A DNA stretch of 64,000 bases from Tritonibacter litoralis (GTDB lineage Bacteria; Pseudomonadota; Alphaproteobacteria; Rhodobacterales; Rhodobacteraceae). Within the stretch, counting starts at the first letter, position 1, and each line of letters begins with the position of its first letter. The stretch spans positions 124,001 through 188,000 of the forward strand of contig NZ_WIBF01000007.1 of NCBI RefSeq assembly GCF_009496005.1. The letters run 5' to 3'. This document shows, in pieces, positions 51,687-60,474 of the stretch. Below the pieces are notes generated by a model. It made no database searches. It was not told the DNA's origin and was given only the letters and a program-made list of their open reading frames with translations. The position numbers and the translations under genes are program-made.

Positions 51687-53597
51687 ATGACGGACACCGT
51701 CACGCAGTCCCCGCGAAAATGGTACCAGGTTGGCCTGGCCGGTCGCATCTTGGCCTGGGTTCTGGGGCCGATGTTGTTGTTGATTGGGATCAATGTGTTT
51801 TACATCCATCATTCAAATCAGCAATCAAACCAGTTTTTGAGCCATCAGGAAACCGCAGTTAACGTCAATCAAAAGTTGATGAAATCCTCGGGCGACATGA
51901 CGTCTGCTTTGTTGAACATCAACCGTGCACTGCGCCAAATGGAAACATCGCGGCGCAGTGGGCTCGAAGCTAAGGCTTTGAATGCCAAAGCGGAAGTCGA
52001 GAACCGTGATGCCTTTCAGGCTGCGACACGTGGGTATCTAAAGACTATCATTGGCTTGTCGTCGGTGCTGCAACAGACCAATTTGCCGCGCAGCGAATAT
52101 GCGTTGCATGTGACTTATTTGACCCGTGTCGCGGGGCAGGTGGACCGCATGGTTTCGCTGTTTACTGTTGCAAACAGTCGCACGTTGCGCCTGGCGCTTG
52201 AAGGGGACTATGCAGCGGCAAAGAACAACTATGTCTTCGAAGAGCGGCTTCGGACCAAGGAAATTCATCACAAGTTGGATGAGGCCAGCGTGAAATTCAC
52301 AGAGCTTCTTTCCATGATCAATGAGTTACAGGCTGCGGCGAATGCAGCAACGATGCAGGAACAAGCAACGGTGTTGGAGCGTATGCAGTCCATTTCCATC
52401 ACCGTGCTGTCGGTTATCGCAGTTGTTGGGCTGCTGGCGGCCTTCGTTTCAGTCAGCCGATCGATCATTCGCCCAATCAGCCGCATTCCACAGAGTATTT
52501 TGAATGCGGGTAAAGCGGATGTGGAACCTGATCCTGCTGCTGCACGGCGTGATGAAATTGGCGACATTCTGAGATCGGTACAACGGTTTGGGTCCGAGAT
52601 CAAAGAGGCTCAGCGTCTTCAACAACGTGAAACCGAACAGCAATTGGCCGAACAATCGACGGCAGTCCACGCGATCAGCAGTGGTCTGGAGCAACTGGCA
52701 TCGGGTGATTTGACGGCGCGCATTCAGCAAGACCTGCCTGAGGGTTATGGCGAATTGCGGGAAAACTTCAACAACACACTGGATCGGTTGAACGAAACCA
52801 TTGCCAGGATCACCGTGACGTCCCAGTCGATTAAGGGGAGTTCTGGTGAGATCAACCAAGGGTCCCAGGACCTGTCGCAACGCACTGAAAGCCAGGCCGC
52901 GACGTTGGAACAGACGGCAGCTGCTTTGGATGAAATGACGGCAAGTGTACGGTCTGCTGCGGAAAATGCGCGGCAGGTCGAGGCGACTATGAACGAAGCC
53001 AGAAACGCCGCAGAAACCAATCGGGAAATTGTCCAAAACGCGGTTTCGGCGATGACAGAGATCAAAAACAGTTCTAACCACATCTCGCAGATCATCACTG
53101 TGATTGATGACATTGCCTTTCAAACCAATCTCCTTGCATTGAACGCAGGAGTGGAGGCCGCGCGCGCAGGTGAGGCAGGGCGCGGCTTTGCGGTTGTTGC
53201 GTCTGAAGTGCGTGCCTTGGCGCTGCGCTCGTCCGATGCGGCGATGGAAATCAAGACTTTGATCTCAAACAGCCGCCAACAGGTGGATCAGGGCGTCGAC
53301 CTTGTGGATCAATCGGGCGAAGCCTTGCAGAGCATTGTGACACAAGTCACGGATGTCGCCCGCCTGGTTAGCGGAATTGCCGAAGGCGCAGCCGAGCAAT
53401 CCATTGGTCTGAACGAGATCAACACAGGTGTGATCCAATTGGACAAAGTCACCCAGCAAAACGCGGCTCTGGTCGAGGAAACCACAGCCACCAGCCAAAT
53501 GCTCGCTTCTGATGCAAGGCAGTTGGCGCAATTGGTTGATCATTTCAGAATTGACACGCCCACACAGTCAACCAGGCGCTCTATGGCCGCGCGCTAA
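51687..53597 (+). CDS. Methyl-accepting chemotaxis protein
   Basis: A 636-residue chemoreceptor. TM1 is at about 16-36 and the periplasmic helical domain at about 37-228. TM2 lies at about 232-252 and HAMP at about 253-305. A long cytoplasmic signalling domain has the conserved tip [20 protein letters not shown] and [18 protein letters not shown]. The sensor does not resemble the duplicated sensor of the other chemoreceptor at 41.4 kb. A strong purine-rich site (AGAAGGAGAGGG) precedes the ATG. It directly follows the secreted repeat protein, which may be its periplasmic ligand-binding partner. Ligand unknown. Confidence 0.92.
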   Translation: MTDTVTQSPRKWYQVGLAGRILAWVLGPMLLLIGINVFYIHHSNQQSNQFLSHQETAVNVNQKLMKSSGDMTSALLNINRALRQMETSRRSGLEAKALNAKAEVENRDAFQAATRGYLKTIIGLSSVLQQTNLPRSEYALHVTYLTRVAGQVDRMVSLFTVANSRTLRLALEGDYAAAKNNYVFEERLRTKEIHHKLDEASVKFTELLSMINELQAAANAATMQEQATVLERMQSISITVLSVIAVVGLLAAFVSVSRSIIRPISRIPQSILNAGKADVEPDPAAARRDEIGDILRSVQRFGSEIKEAQRLQQRETEQQLAEQSTAVHAISSGLEQLASGDLTARIQQDLPEGYGELRENFNNTLDRLNETIARITVTSQSIKGSSGEINQGSQDLSQRTESQAATLEQTAAALDEMTASVRSAAENARQVEATMNEARNAAETNREIVQNAVSAMTEIKNSSNHISQIITVIDDIAFQTNLLALNAGVEAARAGEAGRGFAVVASEVRALALRSSDAAMEIKTLISNSRQQVDQGVDLVDQSGEALQSIVTQVTDVARLVSGIAEGAAEQSIGLNEINTGVIQLDKVTQQNAALVEETTATSQMLASDARQLAQLVDHFRIDTPTQSTRRSMAAR

Positions 53598-53632
53598 GGT
53601 TTTGGGAAAAGCCCAACATACCTTGACCAAGT

Positions 53633-53658
53633 GAGCCGACCTTCAGTGAGGTCGGCTC
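53633..53658 (+). terminator. Hairpin after the second chemoreceptor
   Basis: A 10-bp stem GAGCCGACCT (53633-53642) pairs with AGGTCGGCTC (53649-53658) around TCAGTG. It is followed by TCATTATG, not a long T-run, so it is a moderate terminator candidate. Confidence 0.6.
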
Positions 53659-53762
53659 TCATTATGTAGAAAGGATGTAGGGGCCTCTGTCCTTTGCGGC
53701 GTTGGTGACATATTTACGCATTCTGAGTAAAAATTTGGAATGGCGAACGGATTGAGGCGATA

Positions 53763-54113
53763 ATGCAGCGTCTTCGAAACCCGCGCACTGGCGTTGAACA
53801 GGGCGAGGAACAGATATTTTCCGAGTTTGAAAGCGGCGGAACGATGTGGACCGGGACCGGTAACCGGGAGCGCAGAAAACCGGTGCTCTTCTCTGAGGTT
53901 TATGCCCAACCACCTGCAGTTCAGGTCACGGTATCGCTGTGGGATATGGACACGTCAGCGGCAATCCGCGCCGAAATCCGGGCCGAAAACATCACAACGG
54001 TTGGGTTCGACATCGTGTTTCGCACCTGGTCCGACAGCCGGATTGCACGGCTGCGGGCCAGTTGGATTGCTATTGGTGATCTGCCGTTTGCGGATGATTG
54101 GGACGTTGAATAG
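53763..54113 (+). CDS. H-type lectin domain protein
   Basis: A 116-residue protein. Residues about 42-106 match the H-type lectin fold first seen in snail agglutinin: VLFSEVYAQPPAVQVTVSL, WDMD, RAEIRAENITTVGFDIVF and TWSDSRIARLRASWIAIGD, with the conserved tryptophan and the GF-W-SW-A-G pattern. Such domains bind N-acetylgalactosamine or related sugars, usually as trimers. There is no signal peptide, so export, if any, would need another route. The 3' end overlaps the MerR gene on the other strand by 44 bases. The role in a bacterium is unknown. Confidence 0.8.
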   Translation: MQRLRNPRTGVEQGEEQIFSEFESGGTMWTGTGNRERRKPVLFSEVYAQPPAVQVTVSLWDMDTSAAIRAEIRAENITTVGFDIVFRTWSDSRIARLRASWIAIGDLPFADDWDVE

Positions 54114-54486
54114 TCTTTTGCATTCGCCCGTTATGATCCGTCGTTAAGCTGTCGTAGTGGCGAATTTTTTCATCCAACAGAGCGCGGCACGCGTTGATTT
54201 GCGCCTGTTGGTGGTCCAATTCGAGGCGATGCGCTTCTAGAATTGCGCGCCGTTCTTCATTGCTGTCCGGGTTCCGGCTCAGTTCCACATAGGTCTGGAT
54301 CACCTTCAGCGGCATATGGGTGGCGCGCAGTCGTTCAAACATCCGCAACCAGCGCAGATCACGTGGAGAAAACACCCGGTGCCCATCTTGGCCGCGTTCG
54401 ACGCGGGGCAAAAGCCCTGCGCGCTCATAAAACCGGATGGTGTCTATGCTCAGGCCGCTTTGGGCGGCGGCTTCCGATATCTTCAC
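54070..54486 (-). CDS. MerR-family transcriptional regulator
   Basis: A 138-residue MerR protein with the N-terminal winged helix (MKISEAAAQSGLSIDTIRFYERAGLLP, RDLRWLRMFERLRATHMPL) and a coiled-coil dimerisation helix at about 75-115. There are no C-terminal metal-binding cysteines; the single C near residue 99 is in the coiled coil. It therefore resembles MerR regulators that sense organic compounds or stress. It overlaps the upstream NTF2-like gene by ATGA, which may be its regulatory target, and it converges on the lectin gene. Confidence 0.87.
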   Translation of the reverse strand: MKISEAAAQSGLSIDTIRFYERAGLLPRVERGQDGHRVFSPRDLRWLRMFERLRATHMPLKVIQTYVELSRNPDSNEERRAILEAHRLELDHQQAQINACRALLDEKIRHYDSLTTDHNGRMQKTIQRPNHPQTADHQ

Positions 54487-54899
54487 GCGACATCCTCCAG
54501 AGAACGAGTGGTTACACCACAGGCTTCTTCAAGCGCAGCGGTGTCTTCGTAGAAACGATAGAGCGTAAGCCGCTCGCCTTCAAACTCTGCATAAAGTGTC
54601 CAGTGCGAGTGGAACAAACGGTCCGTGTCCCGAACCCGGTGGATGAACCGACCGGCCGCAAACCCGCGCTTTGTATCGGCCATGGTATGATCCACTTGAA
54701 ACAGCTGGGTGTCAAAGATGCGGCGCAGCTCTGCCACAAATTCGGTAAAGCCTTCGGGGCCGCGATAGGTCCCATAAAGGGGCAGCTCCGCATACGATTG
54801 CTCGCGCACAGCGACAATTTTTGCGTCAGGCGCAATCATGCTGTTTGCACCCTCTGGGGACAGCAAAGCCGCGAAGAAACGGTCAACGAGATTGGTCAT
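54483..54899 (-). CDS. NTF2-like (SnoaL-type) protein
   Basis: A 138-residue single-domain protein of the cone-shaped NTF2/SnoaL fold: an N-terminal helix (VDRFFAALLSPEGANSMIA), a central YGTYRGPEGFTEFVAELRRIF block and C-terminal strands with RDTDRLFHSHWTLYAEFEGERLTLYRFYED. Members are isomerases, dehydratases or small-ligand-binding proteins, and no catalytic dyad is certain here. It is the first gene of a two-gene operon with the MerR regulator (ATGA overlap). The substrate is unknown. Confidence 0.8.
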   Translation of the reverse strand: MTNLVDRFFAALLSPEGANSMIAPDAKIVAVREQSYAELPLYGTYRGPEGFTEFVAELRRIFDTQLFQVDHTMADTKRGFAAGRFIHRVRDTDRLFHSHWTLYAEFEGERLTLYRFYEDTAALEEACGVTTRSLEDVA

Positions 54900-55098
54900 A
54901 GGAGGCTCCAGTGATGTTGTACCGCCTCAGGGCTAGAGGGGTGGAGTTACTCAAGGTCAAGTCGCTTCTGAATTAAAAGGCAGGCTCGGTTTCGGACAAC
55001 GTGCCGATGATGCCGCAGATAGAAAGCAAGGGCCAAGCCAGTTGACAAGGATTGTTGACGCGAGCTTGATCCACAGTTCACCTCTCAGAGACTAATTA

Positions 55099-55905
55099 AT
55101 GACACAGGATGCCGTTATGGACTTCTCTTTTCTGGACCATGCCCTTCAATCCGCGCATCAGATGGCCAACTTGGCCAGACCATTGGCGCGTGAGGCCTGG
55201 CTCAACCCTAAAGAGGTTAGCTTCAAAGAAGACGGAAGTTTCCTGACACCCGCGGATTTGGCCATTGAGCGAGCTTGGCGGCACCATCTGCACCTCGCCT
55301 TTCCAGACCACGCCGTCCAAGGTGAGGAATACGGCAGCGAAAAGGGGATAGCAGAATACACATGGGTTCTGGACCCGATTGACGGCACTCGGCAATTCGG
55401 TATGGGACTTGGGAATTTTGCGACACTGATTGCGCTGTGCGATGGCATGGGCCGGCCCGTTGTTGGCGTAATTGACTTGCCGTTGATGGATGTGCGGTAT
55501 TGTGCGGCACGTGGACAGGGGGCGTATTTGAATGACCGTCGTCTCAACGTGTCCAATGCAACTCTGCTTGGGGAGGCATTGGCAATGTTGGCCAATCAAA
55601 ACAGCTTTACCCACACAGATGCGGTGGCATACGAGAATCTTCGCAGCAGCGTCGGCCAAGCTGCCTTTGATGCGGGCTCGCCTGCCTATGGGGCGTTGGC
55701 CGCCGGAAAGGTGGATCTTTGCTTGAACGGTGGCGACCTGAACGCCCACGATATCTGTGCCTTGGTTCCAGTGGTCGAGGAGGCTGGCGGGATGATCACC
55801 AACTGGCAGGGTGAAGCCTTGGGCCTTTGGTCCAGTGGCGCAATTCTTGCTTCAGCTTCACCGGTGCTGCATCAGGCTGCTTTAGACGTGCTGACCAAAG
55901 AATAA
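55099..55905 (+). CDS. Inositol monophosphatase-family phosphatase (HisN-like)
   Basis: A 268-residue magnesium-dependent phosphatase. The acidic metal ligands lie in VQGEEYGSE and WVLDPIDGTRQF (residues about 89-100), with a further ligand in GGDLNAHDICALVPVVEEAGG. The family covers inositol-1-phosphatases, 3',5'-bisphosphate nucleotidases and histidinol phosphatases. In alphaproteobacteria a histidinol-phosphatase role (HisN) is common, but no histidine gene is nearby. Another in-frame ATG at 55117 is a possible start. It converges on prs. Confidence 0.88.
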   Translation: MTQDAVMDFSFLDHALQSAHQMANLARPLAREAWLNPKEVSFKEDGSFLTPADLAIERAWRHHLHLAFPDHAVQGEEYGSEKGIAEYTWVLDPIDGTRQFGMGLGNFATLIALCDGMGRPVVGVIDLPLMDVRYCAARGQGAYLNDRRLNVSNATLLGEALAMLANQNSFTHTDAVAYENLRSSVGQAAFDAGSPAYGALAAGKVDLCLNGGDLNAHDICALVPVVEEAGGMITNWQGEALGLWSSGAILASASPVLHQAALDVLTKE

Positions 55906-55928
55906 TGCGAAGGCTCGGCGCTCATATA

Positions 55929-55954
55929 TAAAAAACCGTCCCTAAAAGGGACGG
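55929..55954 (-). terminator. Rho-independent terminator of prs
   Basis: On the minus strand a perfect 7-bp stem (CCGTCCC/GGGACGG, plus-strand 55936-55942 with 55948-55954, five-base loop) is followed by a run of T. It lies 35 bases after the prs stop. Confidence 0.85.
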
Positions 55955-55988
55955 CTCGGTGTCAAGTATAATCAGAATGTTGATCGGC

Positions 55989-57008
55989 CTATTGGCCGTT
56001 GGCCAGGTGCTCGTAGATCGGGATCAAGGTCTTGTCCTCAAACAGGGAGGAAACCGAGGTGCCGTGCCAGATGTTGAGGATGGCCTGGGTAAACAGCGGA
56101 GCGGTTGGCAAAATCCGGATGTTCGGCGTTTTCAGGATCTCTTCGGTTGGCTGAATGGAATCGGTGATCACCAGAGATTTCATAACGGAATTCGAGACAC
56201 GCTCTACCGCAGGGCCGGACATGACGCCATGTGAGATATAGGCGTGCACCTCTTTGGCACCGTTGTCCAGCAGGACCTGCGCCGCCTTGCACAACGTGCC
56301 GGCCGTGTCACACATGTCATCGACGATAAGACAGATCTTGTCTTTGACATCTCCAATCACGGTCATTTCAGCCACTTCGCCGGGCTTCTCACGGCGTTTG
56401 TCGACGATCGACAGCGGTGCATTGATCCGCTTGGCCAGTTCGCGCGCGCGGGCTACGCCGCCCACGTCGGGGGAGACAACCATCAGATCGTCCATACGGT
56501 CTTTGAACTGGTTTTTCACATCCAGCGCAAAGATGGGTGAGGCATAAAGGTTGTCCACGGGGATATCAAAGAAGCCCTGGATCTGGGCCGCATGCAGATC
56601 CATGGTCAGGATCCGTTCAACACCGGCCTCAACCAGCATGTTGGCCACCAGCTTGGCCGAAATCGGGGTGCGCGCTTTTGTGCGGCGGTCCTGACGTGCG
56701 TAGCCAAAATAAGGGATCACCGCTGTAATCCGCTGCGCCGAAGAGCGGCGCAGGGCGTCCGAGATGATCAACAATTCCATCAGATTGTCATTGGCCGGGT
56801 TTGAGGTCGGCTGGATGATGAACATATCCTCGCCGCGCACATTCTCAAACACTTCGACGAAGATCTCGCCATCGTTGAACCGTTCGACGCGGGCGTCAAC
56901 CAGCTCTTGGTCCATGCCGCGATGGAGGCTCATCCGGCGGGAAATGGCTTGGGCGAGCGGGAGATTGGCGTTCCCAGCGATCAGCTTGGGTTCGGTCAAA
57001 GTTGGCAT
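55989..57008 (-). CDS. prs: Ribose-phosphate pyrophosphokinase
   Basis: Prs makes PRPP from ribose 5-phosphate and ATP for purine, pyrimidine, histidine and tryptophan synthesis. The 339-residue protein has the expected blocks: [11 protein letters not shown] at the start, [55 protein letters not shown] and the PRPP-binding [10 protein letters not shown]. The start was set at the ATG at 57008 ([13 protein letters not shown]), the family N-terminus. The frame continues upstream but without homology. About 290 bases separate it from the next gene, so it has its own promoter. Confidence 0.97.
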   Translation of the reverse strand: MPTLTEPKLIAGNANLPLAQAISRRMSLHRGMDQELVDARVERFNDGEIFVEVFENVRGEDMFIIQPTSNPANDNLMELLIISDALRRSSAQRITAVIPYFGYARQDRRTKARTPISAKLVANMLVEAGVERILTMDLHAAQIQGFFDIPVDNLYASPIFALDVKNQFKDRMDDLMVVSPDVGGVARARELAKRINAPLSIVDKRREKPGEVAEMTVIGDVKDKICLIVDDMCDTAGTLCKAAQVLLDNGAKEVHAYISHGVMSGPAVERVSNSVMKSLVITDSIQPTEEILKTPNIRILPTAPLFTQAILNIWHGTSVSSLFEDKTLIPIYEHLANGQ

Positions 57009-57300
57009 GGATATATGTCCCTGGCAGCAGTGGCAGAATGTGACAGATTCGTGTACTTGCGCCTCGCTTAACATGGCGCGCGACGCTGGCAAAGTTGAAA
57101 GCAAAGGGAAATTGCTGACTGTGAGCACATCTATACAGGAACGGGCCAGAACTACGTAAGCTTCGGTTACAGGCGCCGGTTTCGGTGGGTGGGCTTTCTT
57201 GCAACAATCGAGAGACCGGCGCGGCGGATCCCGGAGGCTGTGGCGACCAGCGTGAACTGTCGCAGCGGGTATTGAGCCAACGGGGAATTTGGAGCCCGGG

Positions 57301-57786
57301 TTACACCGGCTCTTCGATGATATAGTCTTCCCATTCTTCCAATGGGGTTTCAAACTCGGACACGGTGCGGCCGCGCACCGAGACACCGGCCGCGTGAACG
57401 CTGTCCGGATCACCGGATACAAGGGGATGCCATTCAGGCAACGACTTCCCTTCCCACAACAGGCGATAGGCGCAGGTCTGCGGCATCCAATAGGCATGGG
57501 TGTCGAGGTTTTCAGGCTTGAGTACAATGCACTCGGGAACAAATTGGTGGCGGATGGGGTATTGCGTGCACAGACCCGTGTCGTCATCCAGCAAACGACA
57601 GGCCACACAAGTGAGTGCAACCGCGCCGGTGTCTTCGTCTTCAAGCTTGTTCAGGCAGCATTTCCCACAGCCATCACATAAAGCCTCCCACTCCTGAGGT
57701 GAGAGTTTGCGGAGTGGTTTGCGTTCCCAAAACCGAGGAGATAGCCCATTGCGGTCGATTTTTGCGGTGTCTGCCATTGCCGTCAC
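57301..57786 (-). CDS. YcgN-family cysteine cluster protein (UPF0260)
   Basis: A 161-residue protein with a conserved set of cysteines: [13 protein letters not shown] (C37, C40, C43, C44), [19 protein letters not shown] and QTCAYRLL. The spacing suggests an iron-sulfur cluster or zinc site. The family is widespread in proteobacteria but has no established function. The start overlaps the ribF stop by ATGA, placing it downstream of the flavin biosynthesis gene. The start at 57786 fits the family's N-terminal FWERKPL block. Confidence 0.9.
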   Translation of the reverse strand: MTAMADTAKIDRNGLSPRFWERKPLRKLSPQEWEALCDGCGKCCLNKLEDEDTGAVALTCVACRLLDDDTGLCTQYPIRHQFVPECIVLKPENLDTHAYWMPQTCAYRLLWEGKSLPEWHPLVSGDPDSVHAAGVSVRGRTVSEFETPLEEWEDYIIEEPV

Positions 57787-58715
57787 AGAGCCGCGAGAAT
57801 GGTGCGAGCCTGGTCGCAGTCAGAGGCCATCTGTTTCAGAAGTCCATCGAGATCTGCGAATTTCAGTTCCGGTCGTAGAAAATCCACCAGCCCGACAGAG
57901 AGCGTGGCTCCATAAAGGTTGCCGGAGAAATCCAGCAGGTAGGTCTCGATATTTGGGTGGTCCCCATCGAACATGGGACGTACGCCAATGGAAGCGGCAC
58001 CAAAATAGCTGCCAATATGCGGCCCATCGAGCACGTCCACCAAGACCGCATAGACGCCAAACTTTGGCGGATGAAGCCCGTCGATCGACATATTGGCCGT
58101 GGGAAAACCCAGCTCGCGCCCGCGCTGCTCGCCGCCGATGACCTCTCCTTCGATGCGGTGCCAGTGGCCCAGCATATGTGCCGCATCCCGTGGCCGCCCA
58201 TCGGTTAATGCGTTGCGAATTGCGGTAGAAGACACGGTGTTTTCCGAATATTCCATCAGATCTGCAATGGTGACGCCAAAGCCCATTTCCTGGCCGAAGC
58301 GTTTCAGATCTTCGACACTACCCGAGCGCCCTTTGCCAAAGCAGAAATCGGCCCCCACAACCACATGCGTGAGGCCAAGCCCATCTGCGATAACCTTTTG
58401 GGCAAAGTCGCGCGGGGTCAGAGAGGACAGCGTGGCATTGAAGTTCAACTGATACAGTTTTTCAACGCCCAGTTTCTCCAGCCGGGAGGCGCGGGCCTCG
58501 GCGGACATCAACCGAAAGGGAGGGGCGTCCGGGGCAAAAAAGGCACGGGGATGCGGTTCGAACGTCATCACACCAAGAGGGGCGTCCGGATCCGCTTGAC
58601 GCGCCAAATCGATCACGGACTGATGCCCGAGGTGAACCCCGTCAAAGTTGCCAATGGCTGCGCTGGCGCCTTTGTCTTTTGGGTCGACGAATTGGAAATC
58701 GCGTATGATCTGCAT
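57783..58715 (-). CDS. ribF: Bifunctional riboflavin kinase / FAD synthetase
   Basis: RibF phosphorylates riboflavin to FMN and adenylates FMN to FAD. The 310-residue protein has the N-terminal nucleotidyl-transferase motif GNFDGVHLGH (residues 22-31), FFAPDAPPFRLMSAEAR and a SSTAIRNAL block that corresponds to the ISSTxIR motif. The C-terminal riboflavin-kinase domain has GRELGFPTANM and an FDGDHPNIETYLLDF block. All main motifs are present. It overlaps the YcgN-family gene by ATGA. No FMN riboswitch is seen upstream. Confidence 0.95.
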   Translation of the reverse strand: MQIIRDFQFVDPKDKGASAAIGNFDGVHLGHQSVIDLARQADPDAPLGVMTFEPHPRAFFAPDAPPFRLMSAEARASRLEKLGVEKLYQLNFNATLSSLTPRDFAQKVIADGLGLTHVVVGADFCFGKGRSGSVEDLKRFGQEMGFGVTIADLMEYSENTVSSTAIRNALTDGRPRDAAHMLGHWHRIEGEVIGGEQRGRELGFPTANMSIDGLHPPKFGVYAVLVDVLDGPHIGSYFGAASIGVRPMFDGDHPNIETYLLDFSGNLYGATLSVGLVDFLRPELKFADLDGLLKQMASDCDQARTILAAL

Positions 58716-58794
58716 GCCGCATGCCTAGCGGCATGGGGGGCGCTTCGCAAGCGTTGCAACCGAGAAAAAATTTGCAAAGAAACAGGCGTGGGAT

Positions 58795-58857
58795 GGGGGC
58801 TCTGCCCCCAACAGCCTGGTAGGCTGTTCCCCCGAAGTATTTGGGAAAAGATGAAAG
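58795..58857 (+). repeat. Rhodobacteraceae-type double-hairpin intergenic element
   Basis: Two consecutive perfect hairpins, GGGGGC/TCT/GCCCCC (58795-58809) and AACAGCCT/GGT/AGGCTGTT (58810-58828), are followed by CCCCCGAAGTATTTGGG and AAAAGATGAAAG. The layout and tail match an element seen repeatedly at gene ends in this bacterial family. It lies between ribF and the MaoC-type gene and may be a transcript end or RNA-processing site. Confidence 0.7.
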
Positions 58858-58956
58858 TAAAAGGCGGGACGCTTTATCGATGTGAGCCGTGTGAAACCAC
58901 GGTCACAAGGGACGGGGATAACCCATCTCTTGCGCGCCACTTTTGTGTGCTTGGGG

Positions 58957-59400
58957 TCAGTCGAATTTTCGCGAGGGCGCCATGACCATCGCTTCGCCAA
59001 CCAGCACTTTCTTGCCGTCGACAATACAGCGGCAATCCAGTTTGACACGGCGTTTGTCGATTTCGATGCCGGTCACCTCAACTTCGGCCAGGACCATGTC
59101 GCCGGGACGCACGGGGGCGAGAAATTTGAGCGATTGGCTCATGTAGATTGTGCCGTGGCCTGGCAATTGCTCTCCGATGACCGCAGAGATGAGGCCCGCA
59201 GTCAGCATCCCATGTGCAATGCGGCCCTGGAACATGGTTTCTTGGGCGTAGTCTTCATCAAGGTGAACCGGGTTCCGGTCGGTTGAGACCTGGGCGAATT
59301 TTTCGATATCCTCATCGGTCACGGTTTTGCGCAGGTAGCGCACCATTCCCATTTCGATGTCTTCGATACAGATTGTTCCGCGTGGCAGGTTGTCCAACAT
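58957..59400 (-). CDS. MaoC-like (R)-specific enoyl-CoA hydratase family protein
   Basis: A 147-residue hot-dog-fold protein. It has the MaoC/PhaJ catalytic block with aspartate and histidine in STDRNPVHLDEDYA, followed by FQGRIAHGMLTAGLISAVIG, which is typical of R-specific hydratases. The C-terminal VRPGDMVLAEVEVTGIEIDKRR strand is also conserved. It could hydrate enoyl-CoA thioesters in fatty-acid or polyhydroxyalkanoate metabolism. The ATG at 59400 gives the family start; the upstream extension in frame has no homology. Single gene between the HAD gene and ribF. Confidence 0.87.
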   Translation of the reverse strand: MLDNLPRGTICIEDIEMGMVRYLRKTVTDEDIEKFAQVSTDRNPVHLDEDYAQETMFQGRIAHGMLTAGLISAVIGEQLPGHGTIYMSQSLKFLAPVRPGDMVLAEVEVTGIEIDKRRVKLDCRCIVDGKKVLVGEAMVMAPSRKFD

Positions 59401-59515
59401 TCTCGTCCCCTTTGAGGTCCAACCAAATTGGTGGCAAGGTAATTTTTGCGCCGCAAGGTGCAAACTTGTGCAACTTTATTACTTTGCGGACGCAGAAAAT
59501 CAAGGGAAAACTGCC

Positions 59516-60391
59516 TTAGCGTAGGAAACCGATACTAAAGAGGGGGGTGGATTTTTCCTTTTCGAGGTATTGCGTTAGCGCTTTGGGATCTGGCTGCTGT
59601 GCAGTTTGTGTCTCATGGGCCGCCAGTCCACCTGTGATGAAGAGCGCGTCCAGGCCTTCGCCGGTGGCACCCAGAATGTCTGTGTGGGGCCCATCGCCGA
59701 TGGCCAGGATGTCGTCGTCCTGGATAGAGCTGTCAACCTCTGCCAGTCGGCGCCGAGCCAGATCATAAATCGGCGGGTGAGGCTTGCCAAAATACAGGCT
59801 TTCGCCGCCCATTTCGGTATAAAGCTTGGCTAGCGCACCTGCGCACCATTCGCGGGTGTGACCGCGGTCCACAACAATATCCGGATTGGCGCATAGAAGT
59901 TTCAGCCCGTTGGTTTTTGCCAGCAGGAAATCCGCGCGGTTCAAATCCGGATCTGCTTGGGTGTCAAAGGGGCCGCAACAGACGATCCCTTCGGCCTCTG
60001 CCAGTGGAACGCGCGTAATCTCGAGCGGGTCCTCGATCACATTCAGCGGTTCAAAGAACTGCCAATCACGCTCCCATTCTCCCATGAAAAAGACTTTTTG
60101 CCCAACCGCGCCTGTGAACATCGCTGCCCGCGCGCTGTCACCGGATGTGGCGATTGTGTCATAGGCATCATCTGGAACGCCGAACTCCCCCAGCTGCGCG
60201 GCCACGCCTGCGCGGGGCTTCGGGGAATTGGTCACCAGGACAACGATCCCGCCCGTTGCCCGGTATGTTTGCAAAGCTGCCACAGCCTCGGGGTAGGCCG
60301 TAATGCCGTTATGGACACAGCCCCACAGATCCACAAACAGGGCACGATAATTCTGAGAAATCTCGGCGAGGTTTTCGATGATCCGGGTCAT
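59516..60391 (-). CDS. HAD-superfamily hydrolase, TIGR01459 type
   Basis: A 291-residue class IIA HAD protein. Motif I is FVDLWGCVHNG, with tryptophan in place of the usual second aspartate region. Motif II is VVLVTNSPKPRA, followed by a cap domain, and FGKPHPPIYDLARRR with AIGDGPHTDILGA supplies motifs III and IV. It is the standard TIGR01459 protein of alphaproteobacteria, a family with no assigned substrate. The general reaction is phosphate ester hydrolysis. It stands alone between the MaoC-type gene and the LuxR gene. Confidence 0.9.
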   Translation of the reverse strand: MTRIIENLAEISQNYRALFVDLWGCVHNGITAYPEAVAALQTYRATGGIVVLVTNSPKPRAGVAAQLGEFGVPDDAYDTIATSGDSARAAMFTGAVGQKVFFMGEWERDWQFFEPLNVIEDPLEITRVPLAEAEGIVCCGPFDTQADPDLNRADFLLAKTNGLKLLCANPDIVVDRGHTREWCAGALAKLYTEMGGESLYFGKPHPPIYDLARRRLAEVDSSIQDDDILAIGDGPHTDILGATGEGLDALFITGGLAAHETQTAQQPDPKALTQYLEKEKSTPLFSIGFLR

Positions 60392-60474
60392 GGCATATCC
60401 CCTTTTGGAGGTTAGGTTCGCGTTTGGACAAACCTATGGCAGAGGGGCGCTCCAAACACCAGAAGACAGTAAGC

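Noticed and set aside
54243-54914. Long plus-strand open frame opposite the MerR and NTF2-like genes
   Set aside because: It has no recognisable motif and lies wholly antisense to two clear genes, as expected for a GC-rich shadow frame.
57009-57644. N-terminal extension of the prs frame
   Set aside because: The frame is open but the sequence has no family homology; all Prs homology starts at the ATG at 57008.
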